NCBI RefSeq assembly: GCF_036924645.1
Contig: NZ_JAZHRX010000001.1
Coordinates: 248,001 to 312,000 of the forward strand
Origin: Bradyrhizobium sp. AZCC 2176
GTDB lineage: Bacteria; Pseudomonadota; Alphaproteobacteria; Rhizobiales; Xanthobacteraceae
DNA length: 64,000 nt
Direction of reading: 5' to 3'
Position 1 is the stretch's first letter. Each line of letters begins with the position of its first letter. Below, one piece after another: positions 19,104 to 27,199 of the stretch. The notes under the pieces are model-generated. The model did no database searches, was not told where the DNA came from, and was given only the letters and a program-made list of their open reading frames with translations. A program made the position numbers and the translations under genes.

Positions 19104-20249
19104 TCACTCTGCCGGTGCGCCGTCGGCGACGGAATTGTCGGCCCACGCGCCCGGCTTTGATTTGCGTGATGCCAGCAGCCGGTCGATACGTGGCTGAACG
19201 TAATCAGCCCAGATTCCCGACAGGCCGTTCGGGAATGCCAGCACGACTGCGATGAACAGCGCGCCGAGGCCGAACAGCCAAAGCTGCGGGAAGGATTCCG
19301 AAAGGCTGGTCTTGGCAAAATTGACCAGCAGCGCACCCCACACCGCGCCGAAAATCGACGTCCGTCCGCCGACCGCGGTGTAGATCACCATTTCGATCGA
19401 TGGCACGATGCCTACAAAGGACGGCGACATGAACCCAACATTGAGCGCAAACATGGCGCCGCCCATCGCGGCGAAGATCGCCGCCATGCAGAAGGCAAAG
19501 ATCTTGAAGTTGGCGACGCTGTAGCCGGAGAAGCGGACGCGATCTTCCTGTTCGCGCATCGCCACCAGGATGCGGCCAAGCTTTGTCAGCCGGATGAACT
19601 GCGCGATGAGGATGCAGCCGAACAGCAGGAACACTTCAAAGAAGTAAAGGACGACCTTGGCGTGGTCCGGCCTGATGTCCCATCCCTTCAGGGTACGCAG
19701 ATCGGTCATGCCATTGATGCCGCCGGTGTAGCCCTGCTGTCCCACGATCAGGATGGTCAGGATCGCGGCGACGGCCTGGGTGATGATCGCAAAGTAGGTG
19801 CCGCCGACGCGGCGCTTGAACATCGCTGTGCCGATGATCAGGGCGAACAGCCCGGGCACCAGGATGATTGCAGCGATGGTAAAGGTCAGACTGTGGAACG
19901 GCTGCCAGAACAGCGGCAGCGCGGTGATCTGATTCCAGTCCATGAAATCGGGAATGCCGGGGGTCGACTGGATCTTGGTGTTCTCGACGCTGGATGCTTC
20001 CAGCTTGAGGAACATCGCCATGCAGTAGCCGCCGAGGCCGAAGAACACGCCCTGCCCCAGGCTCAGGATGCCGCCATATCCCCAGCACAGGACGAGGCCG
20101 ATCGCGACAAAGGCGTAGGTCAGATACTTCGCGACCAGGTTGAGACGAAACACATCCAGCGACAGCGGCAGGATCACGAACAGGATCAGGGCCAGTGCAA
20201 CGAAACCAATGAGCTCGGATCGATTGAAGAAGCGTGAGTTGATGATCAT
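19104..20249 (-). CDS. urtC: Urea/amide ABC transporter permease UrtC
   Basis: 381 residues from ATG 20249; the open frame goes on to 20900 but that part is a shadow of urtB. LivM-like permease with about ten helices; blocks GGILSLGQGVFFGLGGYCMAMFL is broken by helices as usual, and QGYTGGINGMTDL and GRTSIFGAVWGALLVN mark the family. Together with UrtB it forms the channel. It starts 17 bp after urtB. Confidence 0.94.
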   Translation of the reverse strand: MIINSRFFNRSELIGFVALALILFVILPLSLDVFRLNLVAKYLTYAFVAIGLVLCWGYGGILSLGQGVFFGLGGYCMAMFLKLEASSVENTKIQSTPGIPDFMDWNQITALPLFWQPFHSLTFTIAAIILVPGLFALIIGTAMFKRRVGGTYFAIITQAVAAILTILIVGQQGYTGGINGMTDLRTLKGWDIRPDHAKVVLYFFEVFLLFGCILIAQFIRLTKLGRILVAMREQEDRVRFSGYSVANFKIFAFCMAAIFAAMGGAMFALNVGFMSPSFVGIVPSIEMVIYTAVGGRTSIFGAVWGALLVNFAKTSLSESFPQLWLFGLGALFIAVVLAFPNGLSGIWADYVQPRIDRLLASRKSKPGAWADNSVADGAPAE

Positions 20250-20266
20250 GACCGTGCCTGCTTTCG

Positions 20267-21193
20267 TTATTTGCGGACCTTGAGGGCGAACAGACCCTGC
20301 GGCCGCAGCATCAGAATTCCGACGACGGCGAGAAGCGTGAGCACCTTGGCCATCGAGCCCGACATGAAGAACTCCAGCGTCGACTGGGTCTGCGAGATCG
20401 AGAAGGCGGAAGCGATGGTGCCGAGCAGGCTGGCTGCGCCACCGAACACGACCACCAGGAAGGTGTCGACGATGTAGAGCTGGCCTGACGTCGGTCCGGT
20501 CGAACCAATCATCGTAAAGGCGCTGCCCGCGACGCCGGCGATGCCGCAACCGAGTCCGAAGGTGTAACGGTCGACCTTCTCGGTATTGATGCCGACGGCG
20601 CCGGCCATGATGCGGTTCTGCACGACGGCACGCACCTGGCGGCCCCAGCGCGATTTGTACAGGACATAGGCGACCACGACGGTGATCAGCACGGTCAGGC
20701 CCATCACGAACACGCCGTTGATCGGGACCTCGATGCTGTCGGTAACCTTGAGCGAGCCCAGCATCCATTGCGGCAGGTCGACGCCGACTTCGCGGGCGCC
20801 GAATACCGAACGATAGGTTTGCTGGAGGATGAGGCTGAGGCCCCAGGTGGCGAGCAGTGTATCGAGCGGGCGCTTGTAGAGATGACGGATCAACGCCCAT
20901 TCGACCAGCATCCCCAGCGCGCCCGACGCCAGAAACGCCAGCAGCATCGCGAGGAAGAAATATCCGGAGAACAGTGAAGGCAAATAGTGCTGGAACGTGT
21001 TCGACGTCATCCAGGTGACGTAGGCGCCCAGGATCATGAATTCGCCATGCGCCATGTTGATGACGCCCATCTGGCCGAAGATGATCGCAAGACCGAGCGC
21101 CATCAGCACGTAGACGGAAAACAGGATCAGGCCCGCAAAGCCCTGCATGACGAAGATGGAGCCGAGATCGCCAATCGAATAGTCGCCGAACAT
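20267..21193 (-). CDS. urtB: Urea/amide ABC transporter permease UrtB
   Basis: 308 residues, LivH-like permease with about eight helices. Characteristic: GVINMAHGEFMILGAYVT, LATWGLSLILQQ, AVVQNRIMAGAVGINTEKVD and the final MLRPQGLF. Compared with many UrtB proteins it lacks the long N-terminal periplasmic extension, which fits the FmdE-type amide permeases as well. It follows urtA by 122 bp. Confidence 0.94.
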   Translation of the reverse strand: MFGDYSIGDLGSIFVMQGFAGLILFSVYVLMALGLAIIFGQMGVINMAHGEFMILGAYVTWMTSNTFQHYLPSLFSGYFFLAMLLAFLASGALGMLVEWALIRHLYKRPLDTLLATWGLSLILQQTYRSVFGAREVGVDLPQWMLGSLKVTDSIEVPINGVFVMGLTVLITVVVAYVLYKSRWGRQVRAVVQNRIMAGAVGINTEKVDRYTFGLGCGIAGVAGSAFTMIGSTGPTSGQLYIVDTFLVVVFGGAASLLGTIASAFSISQTQSTLEFFMSGSMAKVLTLLAVVGILMLRPQGLFALKVRK

Positions 21194-21315
21194 CTGACTT
21201 CTCCGTCGGGGAAAGGGGCCCGCGCCGCGAGCAGAAGTCGCGACGCGGGGTCGTGAAGCGCGGATTGACGGTCCACGCCAGGGAGCTCGGGAAAGCTGCG
21301 GGACGTTTCGCGCGC

Positions 21316-22575
21316 TTACTGGTAGCCCTTCGGGAACGGGTCGGGCTCGATCAGGTCGGCGGTCTCGAAGATCAGTTCGAACTGGCCGTCGAGCTTGGCC
21401 TTGCCGACGCGGGTCTTCGACCAGAGGTGATGGTTTTCATGGATGCGCACGTACCCTTCGGGCGCTTCCTTGAATTCGACGCCGGGCGAAGCGGCGGCGA
21501 TCTTGTCGACATCGAAGCTGCCCGCCTTCTCGCAGGTCAATTTCCACAGCCACGGACCGAGATAGCCGGCCTGCGTCACGTCGCCGATCACGGTCTTCTC
21601 GCCCCACAACTTCTTGAAGGCCGGAACGAACGCCTTGTTGTTGGCATTGTCGAGCGACTGGAAGTACTTCATGCAGGCATAGGCGCCGGCGATGTTTTCG
21701 CCGCCGATGCCGTCGATTTCGTCTTCAGTCACCGAGATCGTCAACAGCGCCTGCTTGGAGAGGTCGACGCCGGCGGCCTTGAGCTGCTTGTAGAAGGCGA
21801 CGTTCGAACCGCCGACCACGTCGGTGAAGATCACGTCGGGCTTGGTCAGCTTGATCTTGTTGATGACTGAATTGAACTGGGTGCTGCCGAGCGCGTAATA
21901 TTCCTCGCCGACGACCTTGCCCTTCAGCACGTTCTCGACGTGCTTGCGCGCGATCTTGTTCGAGGTGCGCGGCCAGATGTAATCCGAACCGATGAAGAAG
22001 AATGATTTGGCGCCCTTCTCCTTGGCGATCCAGTTCAACCCGGCGAGAATCTGCTGGGTCGCTTCCTGGCCGGTGTAGATGACGTTTTTGGACTGCTCGA
22101 GACCTTCATAGAAGGTCGGGTAATAGAGCATGCCGTTGTACTGCTCGACGACCGGCAACACGGCCTTGCGCGATGCCGAGGTCCAGCAGCCCATGATCGC
22201 CGCGACCTTGTCGTTGACGAGAAGCTTCTTGGCCTTTTCCGCAAATGTCGGCCAGTCGCTGGCGCCGTCTTCCTGGATGAACTTGATCTTGCGTCCGAGT
22301 ACGCCGCCGGCGGCGTTGATCTGTTCGATCGCGAGCTTTTCGGCCTGGATCGAGCCGGTCTCCGAGATCGCCATCGTGCCGGTGGCGGAGTGCAGGATGC
22401 CGACGGTGACTTCTGTATCGGTTACCGCCAGCCCCGTGGTGTTGACCGTAGCGGTTGCGGGACCGGCCCCGAAGGAAGGTCTGGGAAGGATCGAAATGAG
22501 CGGCAACGCCGCCGCGCCCATCAGCAGTTTGCGGCGAAGCGGCGACTGCAGGCCCTTGTTTGGTTCGTCTGACAT
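21316..22575 (-). CDS. urtA: Urea/short-chain-amide-binding periplasmic protein UrtA (FmdD-like)
   Basis: About 419 residues from ATG 22575 (a GTG two codons upstream is possible). N-terminal export signal with two arginines (PLRRKLLMGAAALPL). The mature type-1 binding fold shows VTVGILHSATGTMAISE, AIEQINAAGGVLGR and GSDYIWPRTSNKIA, as in UrtA, FmdD and the amide sensor AmiC. Because fmdA and amiE lie in the same operon, formamide, acetamide or related amides are as likely as urea. It is the first gene of the run and diverges from the permease-like histidine kinase. Confidence 0.93.
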   Translation of the reverse strand: MSDEPNKGLQSPLRRKLLMGAAALPLISILPRPSFGAGPATATVNTTGLAVTDTEVTVGILHSATGTMAISETGSIQAEKLAIEQINAAGGVLGRKIKFIQEDGASDWPTFAEKAKKLLVNDKVAAIMGCWTSASRKAVLPVVEQYNGMLYYPTFYEGLEQSKNVIYTGQEATQQILAGLNWIAKEKGAKSFFFIGSDYIWPRTSNKIARKHVENVLKGKVVGEEYYALGSTQFNSVINKIKLTKPDVIFTDVVGGSNVAFYKQLKAAGVDLSKQALLTISVTEDEIDGIGGENIAGAYACMKYFQSLDNANNKAFVPAFKKLWGEKTVIGDVTQAGYLGPWLWKLTCEKAGSFDVDKIAAASPGVEFKEAPEGYVRIHENHHLWSKTRVGKAKLDGQFELIFETADLIEPDPFPKGYQ

Positions 22576-22601
22576 GAGCACCCCATTTTTGTTCGAGAAC
22601 G

Positions 22602-22615
22602 CGTCTGGTCAGACG
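22602..22615. promoter_or_regulatory. Candidate operator palindrome upstream of urtA
   Basis: CGTCTG-GT-CAGACG, six-base perfect arms, 27 bp before the urtA start codon in the divergent gap. Could bind a dimeric regulator such as the LuxR-type protein at 26108. Position only; no known consensus matched. Confidence 0.35.
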
Positions 22616-22630
22616 AGGATGGCTCGGATT

Positions 22631-22643
22631 TGTGCACTGCACA
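22631..22643. promoter_or_regulatory. Candidate operator palindrome in urtA/kinase gap
   Basis: TGTGCA-C-TGCACA, six-base perfect arms around one base, near the middle of the 170-bp divergent gap, 16 bp from the palindrome at 22602. A second, looser pair (TTGCG at 22655, CGCAA ending 22674) lies beyond it. Confidence 0.4.
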
Positions 22644-22746
22644 GATACGTGGGATTGCGTATATTGCACCGCAAAATAGCGACGTAGATTTTGGTACGGA
22701 GTTTGCTGGCTACACGGGGGTCGGTTGAACTGGGCAGGAGCAGCAA

Positions 22747-25700
22747 GTGGCAGGGCGGCAGCGGATAGACCGCGTCAGGCGCCAATATAATCAATGGGTT
22801 GCCAACCAGACGCTGGAAGACTACGCGCTGCGCTTCACCGCCAAAAGCGCGCGGCGGTGGTCGGCCGCCCGTGTCGCCAATACCGCGCTCGGCGCGATCT
22901 CTTTTCTGGCCCTGGAGGCAATCGGCGGCACCATCACGCTCAATTACGGCGCCACCAATGCCACCATTGCCATCCTGGTGGTCAGCGTCATCATTTTCTT
23001 CTGCGGCCTGCCGATTGCCTATCATGCCGCCAAATGCGGCATCGATATCGATCTGCTGACCCGCGGCGCAGGCTTCGGCTATATCGGCTCGACCATCACC
23101 TCGCTGATCTATGCCTCCTTCACCTTCATCTTCTTTGCGATCGAGGCGGTCATTCTCGCCTCTGCGCTGGAGATGTGCTTCGGCATCCCACGGCCGATCG
23201 GCTATCTCATCAGCGCCGTCGTCATCATTCCGCTGGTGACCTACGGCATTACGCTGATCAGCCGCTTTCAATTGTGGACGCAGCCGCTCTGGATCATCCT
23301 GCACATCCTCCCTTTCGTGGCGATCGCCTACGCCAACCCGCATTCGTTCACGGAATGGCGGAAATTCGCCGGCGAGCACGGCGATCCCGCGGGCCATCTC
23401 GATCTGCTGCTGTTCGGCACCGCCGCCTCGGTGGTGTTCTCGCTGGTGGCGCAGATCGGCGAACAGGTCGACTTCCTGCGCTTTTTGCCGCGCGACCGCC
23501 GCACGTCGCGGACGTCGTGGTGGATCGCCCTGCTGATCGCCGGCCCCGGCTGGATCATCTTCGGCGCGCTGAAATTATTGCTGGGCTCGTTTCTCGCCTT
23601 CTTTGCGTTGAGCCACGGCCTCTCCACCGAGCAGGCCGCCGAGCCTGCTCATATGTATCTCGAAGCGTTCCGTTACGTGCTATCGCAGCCCGATATGGCG
23701 CTGGCGCTGACCGGCCTGTTCGTCATTCTCTCGCAGATCAAGATCAACGTCACCAATGCCTATGCCGGCTCGATCGCCTGGTCGAACTTCTTCTCGCGGC
23801 TGACGCACAGCCATCCCGGCCGCGTGGTGTGGCTGGTGTTCAACGTCCTGGTCGCACTACTGTTGATGGAAATCGGCGTCTACAAGGCGCTGGAGCAGAC
23901 GCTGGCGCTCTACTCCAACGTGGCAATTGCCTGGGTCGGCGCGCTGGTCGCCGATCTCGTCGTCAACAAGCCGCTGGGCCTGCGGCCGCAGCACATCGAG
24001 TTCAAGCGCGCGCATCTCTGCGACATCAATCCGGTCGGCGTCGGCGCGATGACGATCGCGACCATCGTCTCGATCTCGGCGTTCTACGGCCTGTTCGGGC
24101 CAACGGCGAAGGCGCTGTCGGCATTCGTCGCACTCGCGGCCGCCTTCGTGACCGCGCCCCTGATCGCATGGGCGACCGACGGCAAATACTACATCGCGCG
24201 CAAACCGAAACGAAGCTGGCAGAACCTCGAGGCAATCCAGTGCTGTATCTGCGAGCATTCGTTCGAGCCGGAGGACATGGCCTCCTGCCCCGCCTATGCC
24301 GGGCCGATCTGCTCGCTGTGCTGTTCGCTTGATGCGCGCTGCCATGATCTCTGCAAGCCGCATGCGCGCGCCGGGGCGCAGATCTCCGACATGCTTGGGA
24401 AGCTGTTGCCGGAGACGATCTACACCCGGATCAACTCGCAGTTCGGGCATTATCTCGGCGTGTTCGTGGTGTCCGCCGGCCTCGTCGGGCTGACGCTCGG
24501 GCTGATCTATCTGCAGACCTCGGCGACGATGCCCGTCGAGGACTTCGCGCTATCGGACGTGCTGTGGAAGGTATTCTTCGCGCTCACCATCATCATCGGC
24601 GTGGTGGCGTGGCTGTTCGTGCTGGCGCAACAGAGCCGCCGCGCGGCGGAAGCCGAGACGCGGCGGCAGACGGCGCTCCTGATCCAGGAAATCGACGCGC
24701 ACAAGCGCACCGATGCCGAGTTGCAGCGCGCCAAGGAAGTGGCTGAGTCCGCCAATCTCGCCAAGAGCCGCTATGTGGTGGGCCTGAGCCACGAACTGCG
24801 CTCGCCGCTGAACGCCATCAGCGGCTATGCGCAGTTGCTGGAGCAGGATTCCAGCCTCGCCACCAAACCGCGCGATCAGGTGCGCGTGGTCCGCCGCAGC
24901 GCCGACCACCTGTCGGGACTGATCGACGGCATTTTGGACATTTCCAAGATCGAGGCTGGGCGGCTTTACCTGTCGCGCGACGAGGTTCGCCTGAGCGAAT
25001 TCCTCGATCAGCTCGTCGGCATGTTTCGCGTTCAGGCCGCCGCCAAGGGCACCGACTTCGTCTTCAAGCGGCCGGCGGTGCTGCCCGTCGTGGTCTATGC
25101 CGATGAAAAGCGGCTGCGGCAGGTCCTGATCAACCTGCTGTCGAATGCGCTGAAATTCACGCAGACCGGCAGCGTGCAGTTCGTTGTGCACTACCGTAGC
25201 CCGGTCGCGGAGTTCGAGGTGATCGATACCGGCCCCGGCATTCAGGCCGACGATCTCGAGCGCATCTTCGCGCCGTTCGAACGCGGCGCGCTCGGCGTGT
25301 CGCAGCCGCAGACCGGCACCGGGCTTGGACTGACCATCAGCCGCCTGCTCGCCGGCGTGATGGGCGGCGACATCAGGGTGACGAGCGAGGTCGGCAGCGG
25401 CAGCACGTTCCGGGTGAAAATTCTGCTGTCGGAAGTCACCAATCCGACAAGGATCGCGCCGGTGGAGGCGCCGATCTTCGGCTATCACGGCCCGCGCAAG
25501 ACGATTTTGATCACCGACGACGATCCGACCCACCGCGACCTCTTGCGCGAGGTGCTGGCGCCGCTTGGCTTCATCCTGCTCAGCGCACCCGATGGGCCCG
25601 GCTGTCTTGCGCTGGCGCAGCATTGCCGGCCGGATTTGTTTCTGCTCGATATCTCGATGGCTGCGATGGACGGATGGACGGTTGCGGAAACGCTGCGCGC

Positions 25701-26118
25701 CAGCGGCCATCACCAGGCGCGCATCCTCATGATATCGGCGAGTGCGATAGAAGCCCACGGCGCGCCGCTGGCGCAGCCGTTCCATGACGGCTACCTGATG
25801 AAGCCGATCGATATTCCGAGACTGCTGGAAACGATCAGGAAGTTGCTCAAGCTCGAATGGCAATACGAGGCCGACCAAGTTGCCGTGCCGCGCTGGAAAC
25901 CGGACACCGGCTCGCGGCCGCCCGTAAAGCACGTCGAGGAACTGATCGGGCTCGGCCAACTGGGTTACATCCGCGCCATCCAGGTCAAGCTGGACGAGAT
26001 CGGAATCGATTACCCCGAACATGCCGATTTCGTGTCGCAAATGCGCATGCTGGTCGACCGGTTCGATCTCGACCAGTACATGGCGACGTTAAAGACCTTG
26101 CACAGCTATGATCACTGA
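22747..26118 (+). CDS. NCS1-permease-fused hybrid sensor histidine kinase
   Basis: 1123 residues, from GTG 22747 with CAGGAG seven bases upstream. Residues about 1-470 are a polytopic domain of the nucleobase/allantoin (NCS1, CodB-like) permease family: QTLEDYALRFTAKSARRW, then about twelve helices. Next is a nine-cysteine cluster (499-536), two more helices (about 560-620) and a coiled coil. HisKA has His682 (LSHELRSPLNAISGYAQLL), the ATPase domain has NLLSNALKFT, DTGPGIQ and TGTGLGLTISRLL, and the receiver (about 917-1035) has Asp968. A conserved 85-residue tail closes it. Probably senses a nitrogenous solute through the permease fold, possibly urea or amides given the divergent operon. The regulator gene overlaps its end. 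Confidence 0.93.
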   Translation: MAGRQRIDRVRRQYNQWVANQTLEDYALRFTAKSARRWSAARVANTALGAISFLALEAIGGTITLNYGATNATIAILVVSVIIFFCGLPIAYHAAKCGIDIDLLTRGAGFGYIGSTITSLIYASFTFIFFAIEAVILASALEMCFGIPRPIGYLISAVVIIPLVTYGITLISRFQLWTQPLWIILHILPFVAIAYANPHSFTEWRKFAGEHGDPAGHLDLLLFGTAASVVFSLVAQIGEQVDFLRFLPRDRRTSRTSWWIALLIAGPGWIIFGALKLLLGSFLAFFALSHGLSTEQAAEPAHMYLEAFRYVLSQPDMALALTGLFVILSQIKINVTNAYAGSIAWSNFFSRLTHSHPGRVVWLVFNVLVALLLMEIGVYKALEQTLALYSNVAIAWVGALVADLVVNKPLGLRPQHIEFKRAHLCDINPVGVGAMTIATIVSISAFYGLFGPTAKALSAFVALAAAFVTAPLIAWATDGKYYIARKPKRSWQNLEAIQCCICEHSFEPEDMASCPAYAGPICSLCCSLDARCHDLCKPHARAGAQISDMLGKLLPETIYTRINSQFGHYLGVFVVSAGLVGLTLGLIYLQTSATMPVEDFALSDVLWKVFFALTIIIGVVAWLFVLAQQSRRAAEAETRRQTALLIQEIDAHKRTDAELQRAKEVAESANLAKSRYVVGLSHELRSPLNAISGYAQLLEQDSSLATKPRDQVRVVRRSADHLSGLIDGILDISKIEAGRLYLSRDEVRLSEFLDQLVGMFRVQAAAKGTDFVFKRPAVLPVVVYADEKRLRQVLINLLSNALKFTQTGSVQFVVHYRSPVAEFEVIDTGPGIQADDLERIFAPFERGALGVSQPQTGTGLGLTISRLLAGVMGGDIRVTSEVGSGSTFRVKILLSEVTNPTRIAPVEAPIFGYHGPRKTILITDDDPTHRDLLREVLAPLGFILLSAPDGPGCLALAQHCRPDLFLLDISMAAMDGWTVAETLRASGHHQARILMISASAIEAHGAPLAQPFHDGYLMKPIDIPRLLETIRKLLKLEWQYEADQVAVPRWKPDTGSRPPVKHVEELIGLGQLGYIRAIQVKLDEIGIDYPEHADFVSQMRMLVDRFDLDQYMATLKTLHSYDH

Positions 26119-27037
26119 ACAAAAAAAGCGCGACGTTGCCTTAGTCGTCGACGATTCACCGGAGACGCTGCGGCTGCTCACTGACGCACTCGACGGCGCG
26201 GGCATGACGGTCATGGTCGCGCTTGACGGTGCAGCCGCGATGCGGATCGTCGACCAGATCACGCCCGACATCGTGCTGCTCGATGCGGTGATGCCCGGCA
26301 TGGACGGTTTTGAGACCTGCAGGCGGCTGAAGCGGGATGCCGGACTGGACCATGTGCCGATCATCTTCATGACGGGGCTGGCCGAAACCGAACATATCGT
26401 TCGCGGGCTGGAAGCCGGCGGCGTTGACTATGTGACCAAACCGATCGCTGTCGAGGAGATGCTGGCGCGCATCCGCGTTCACCTCGCCAACGCCCGGCTG
26501 ACCCAGAGCGCGCGCGCCGCGCTCGACGTCTCCGGCCGCTATCTGCTCGCCGTGAACAGTCTGGGCAAGATCATGTGGGCGACGCCGCAGGCCCAGAAGC
26601 TTTTGTCGGATACGCTTAGCCCCGGCAGCGACGACGATGTCGTGCTGCCGGACCCGATCCCGCAATGGCTCGACCAGGCCCGCAAGGGCAAGGCCGGCTC
26701 GAAGGTCGCCATCATGGCCGCGCTTCCCGGCAACGAGCAGCTCCGGCTGCAGTACATGGGCAGGCTGGGCGCGAACGAGTTCCTGCTGCGGCTTGCGAAG
26801 GATTCCGGCTCCGAGACCCCGGCGGAATTCTCCAGCGAGCTTGGTCTGACAACGCGCGAGGGCGAAGTGCTGTCGTGGCTGTCCAAGGGCAAGACCAACC
26901 GCGACATCGCGCAGATCCTGGGCCTCTCCCCGCGCACCGTCGACAAGCATCTCGAGCAGATCTATTCCAAGCTCGGGGTGGAGAACCGCACCGCGGCGGC
27001 GGCGATTGCGGTGAATGCGAAAAACCGGAAGGGGTGA
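26108..27037 (+). CDS. LuxR-type response regulator paired with the permease-like kinase
   Basis: 309 residues. Receiver 1-125 with Asp59 (VLLDAVMPGMDG) and a late Lys in YVTKPI. A middle region of about 95 residues (GRYLLAVNSLGKIMWATP...) looks PAS-like. The C-terminal LuxR helix-turn-helix (LTTREGEVLSWLSKGKTNRD, then SPRTVDKHLEQIYSKLGV) binds DNA. It overlaps the kinase gene by 11 bp, so the two are translationally coupled and almost certainly cognate. Best target guess is the divergent urtA promoter. Confidence 0.93.
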   Translation: MITEQKKRDVALVVDDSPETLRLLTDALDGAGMTVMVALDGAAAMRIVDQITPDIVLLDAVMPGMDGFETCRRLKRDAGLDHVPIIFMTGLAETEHIVRGLEAGGVDYVTKPIAVEEMLARIRVHLANARLTQSARAALDVSGRYLLAVNSLGKIMWATPQAQKLLSDTLSPGSDDDVVLPDPIPQWLDQARKGKAGSKVAIMAALPGNEQLRLQYMGRLGANEFLLRLAKDSGSETPAEFSSELGLTTREGEVLSWLSKGKTNRDIAQILGLSPRTVDKHLEQIYSKLGVENRTAAAAIAVNAKNRKG

Positions 27038-27044
27038 GGCCGTT

Positions 27045-27081
27045 CTTCTCCTTCTCCCCGCAAGAGCGGGGCGAGGGAGAG
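27045..27081 (+). terminator. Hairpin after the response regulator
   Basis: CCCCGC-AAGA-GCGGGG (27056-27071) with outer pairing of TCTCCTTCT and GAGGGAGA, starting 8 bases after the stop codon. There is no clear T-run, so it may be a stabilising hairpin or part of a dispersed repeat rather than a factor-independent terminator. Confidence 0.4.
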
Positions 27082-27100
27082 GATACACGGCCCAACGCTT

Positions 27101-27184
27101 CGTCATTGCGAGCGAAGCGAAGCAATCCATAGCTCCACAAATGGAGACGTGGATTGCTTCGTCGCTTTGCTCCTCGCAATGACG
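27101..27184. repeat. Palindromic intergenic repeat
   Basis: Outer arms CGTCATTGCGAG (from 27101) and CTCGCAATGACG (to 27184), inner arms GAAGCAATCCA and TGGATTGCTTC. A standard dispersed element of this bacterial group, sitting between convergent transcription units (response regulator and nasA). Confidence 0.85.
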
Positions 27185-27199
27185 GTGCGGCCGGGGGCG

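Noticed and set aside
20250..20900. N-terminal extension of urtC by 217 residues
   Set aside because: It overlaps urtB in another frame and is not permease-like. UrtC begins normally at 20249.
24550..26040. 496-residue minus-strand open frame
   Set aside because: Lies inside the kinase gene on the other strand, is Arg/Asp/His-rich and has no motifs.
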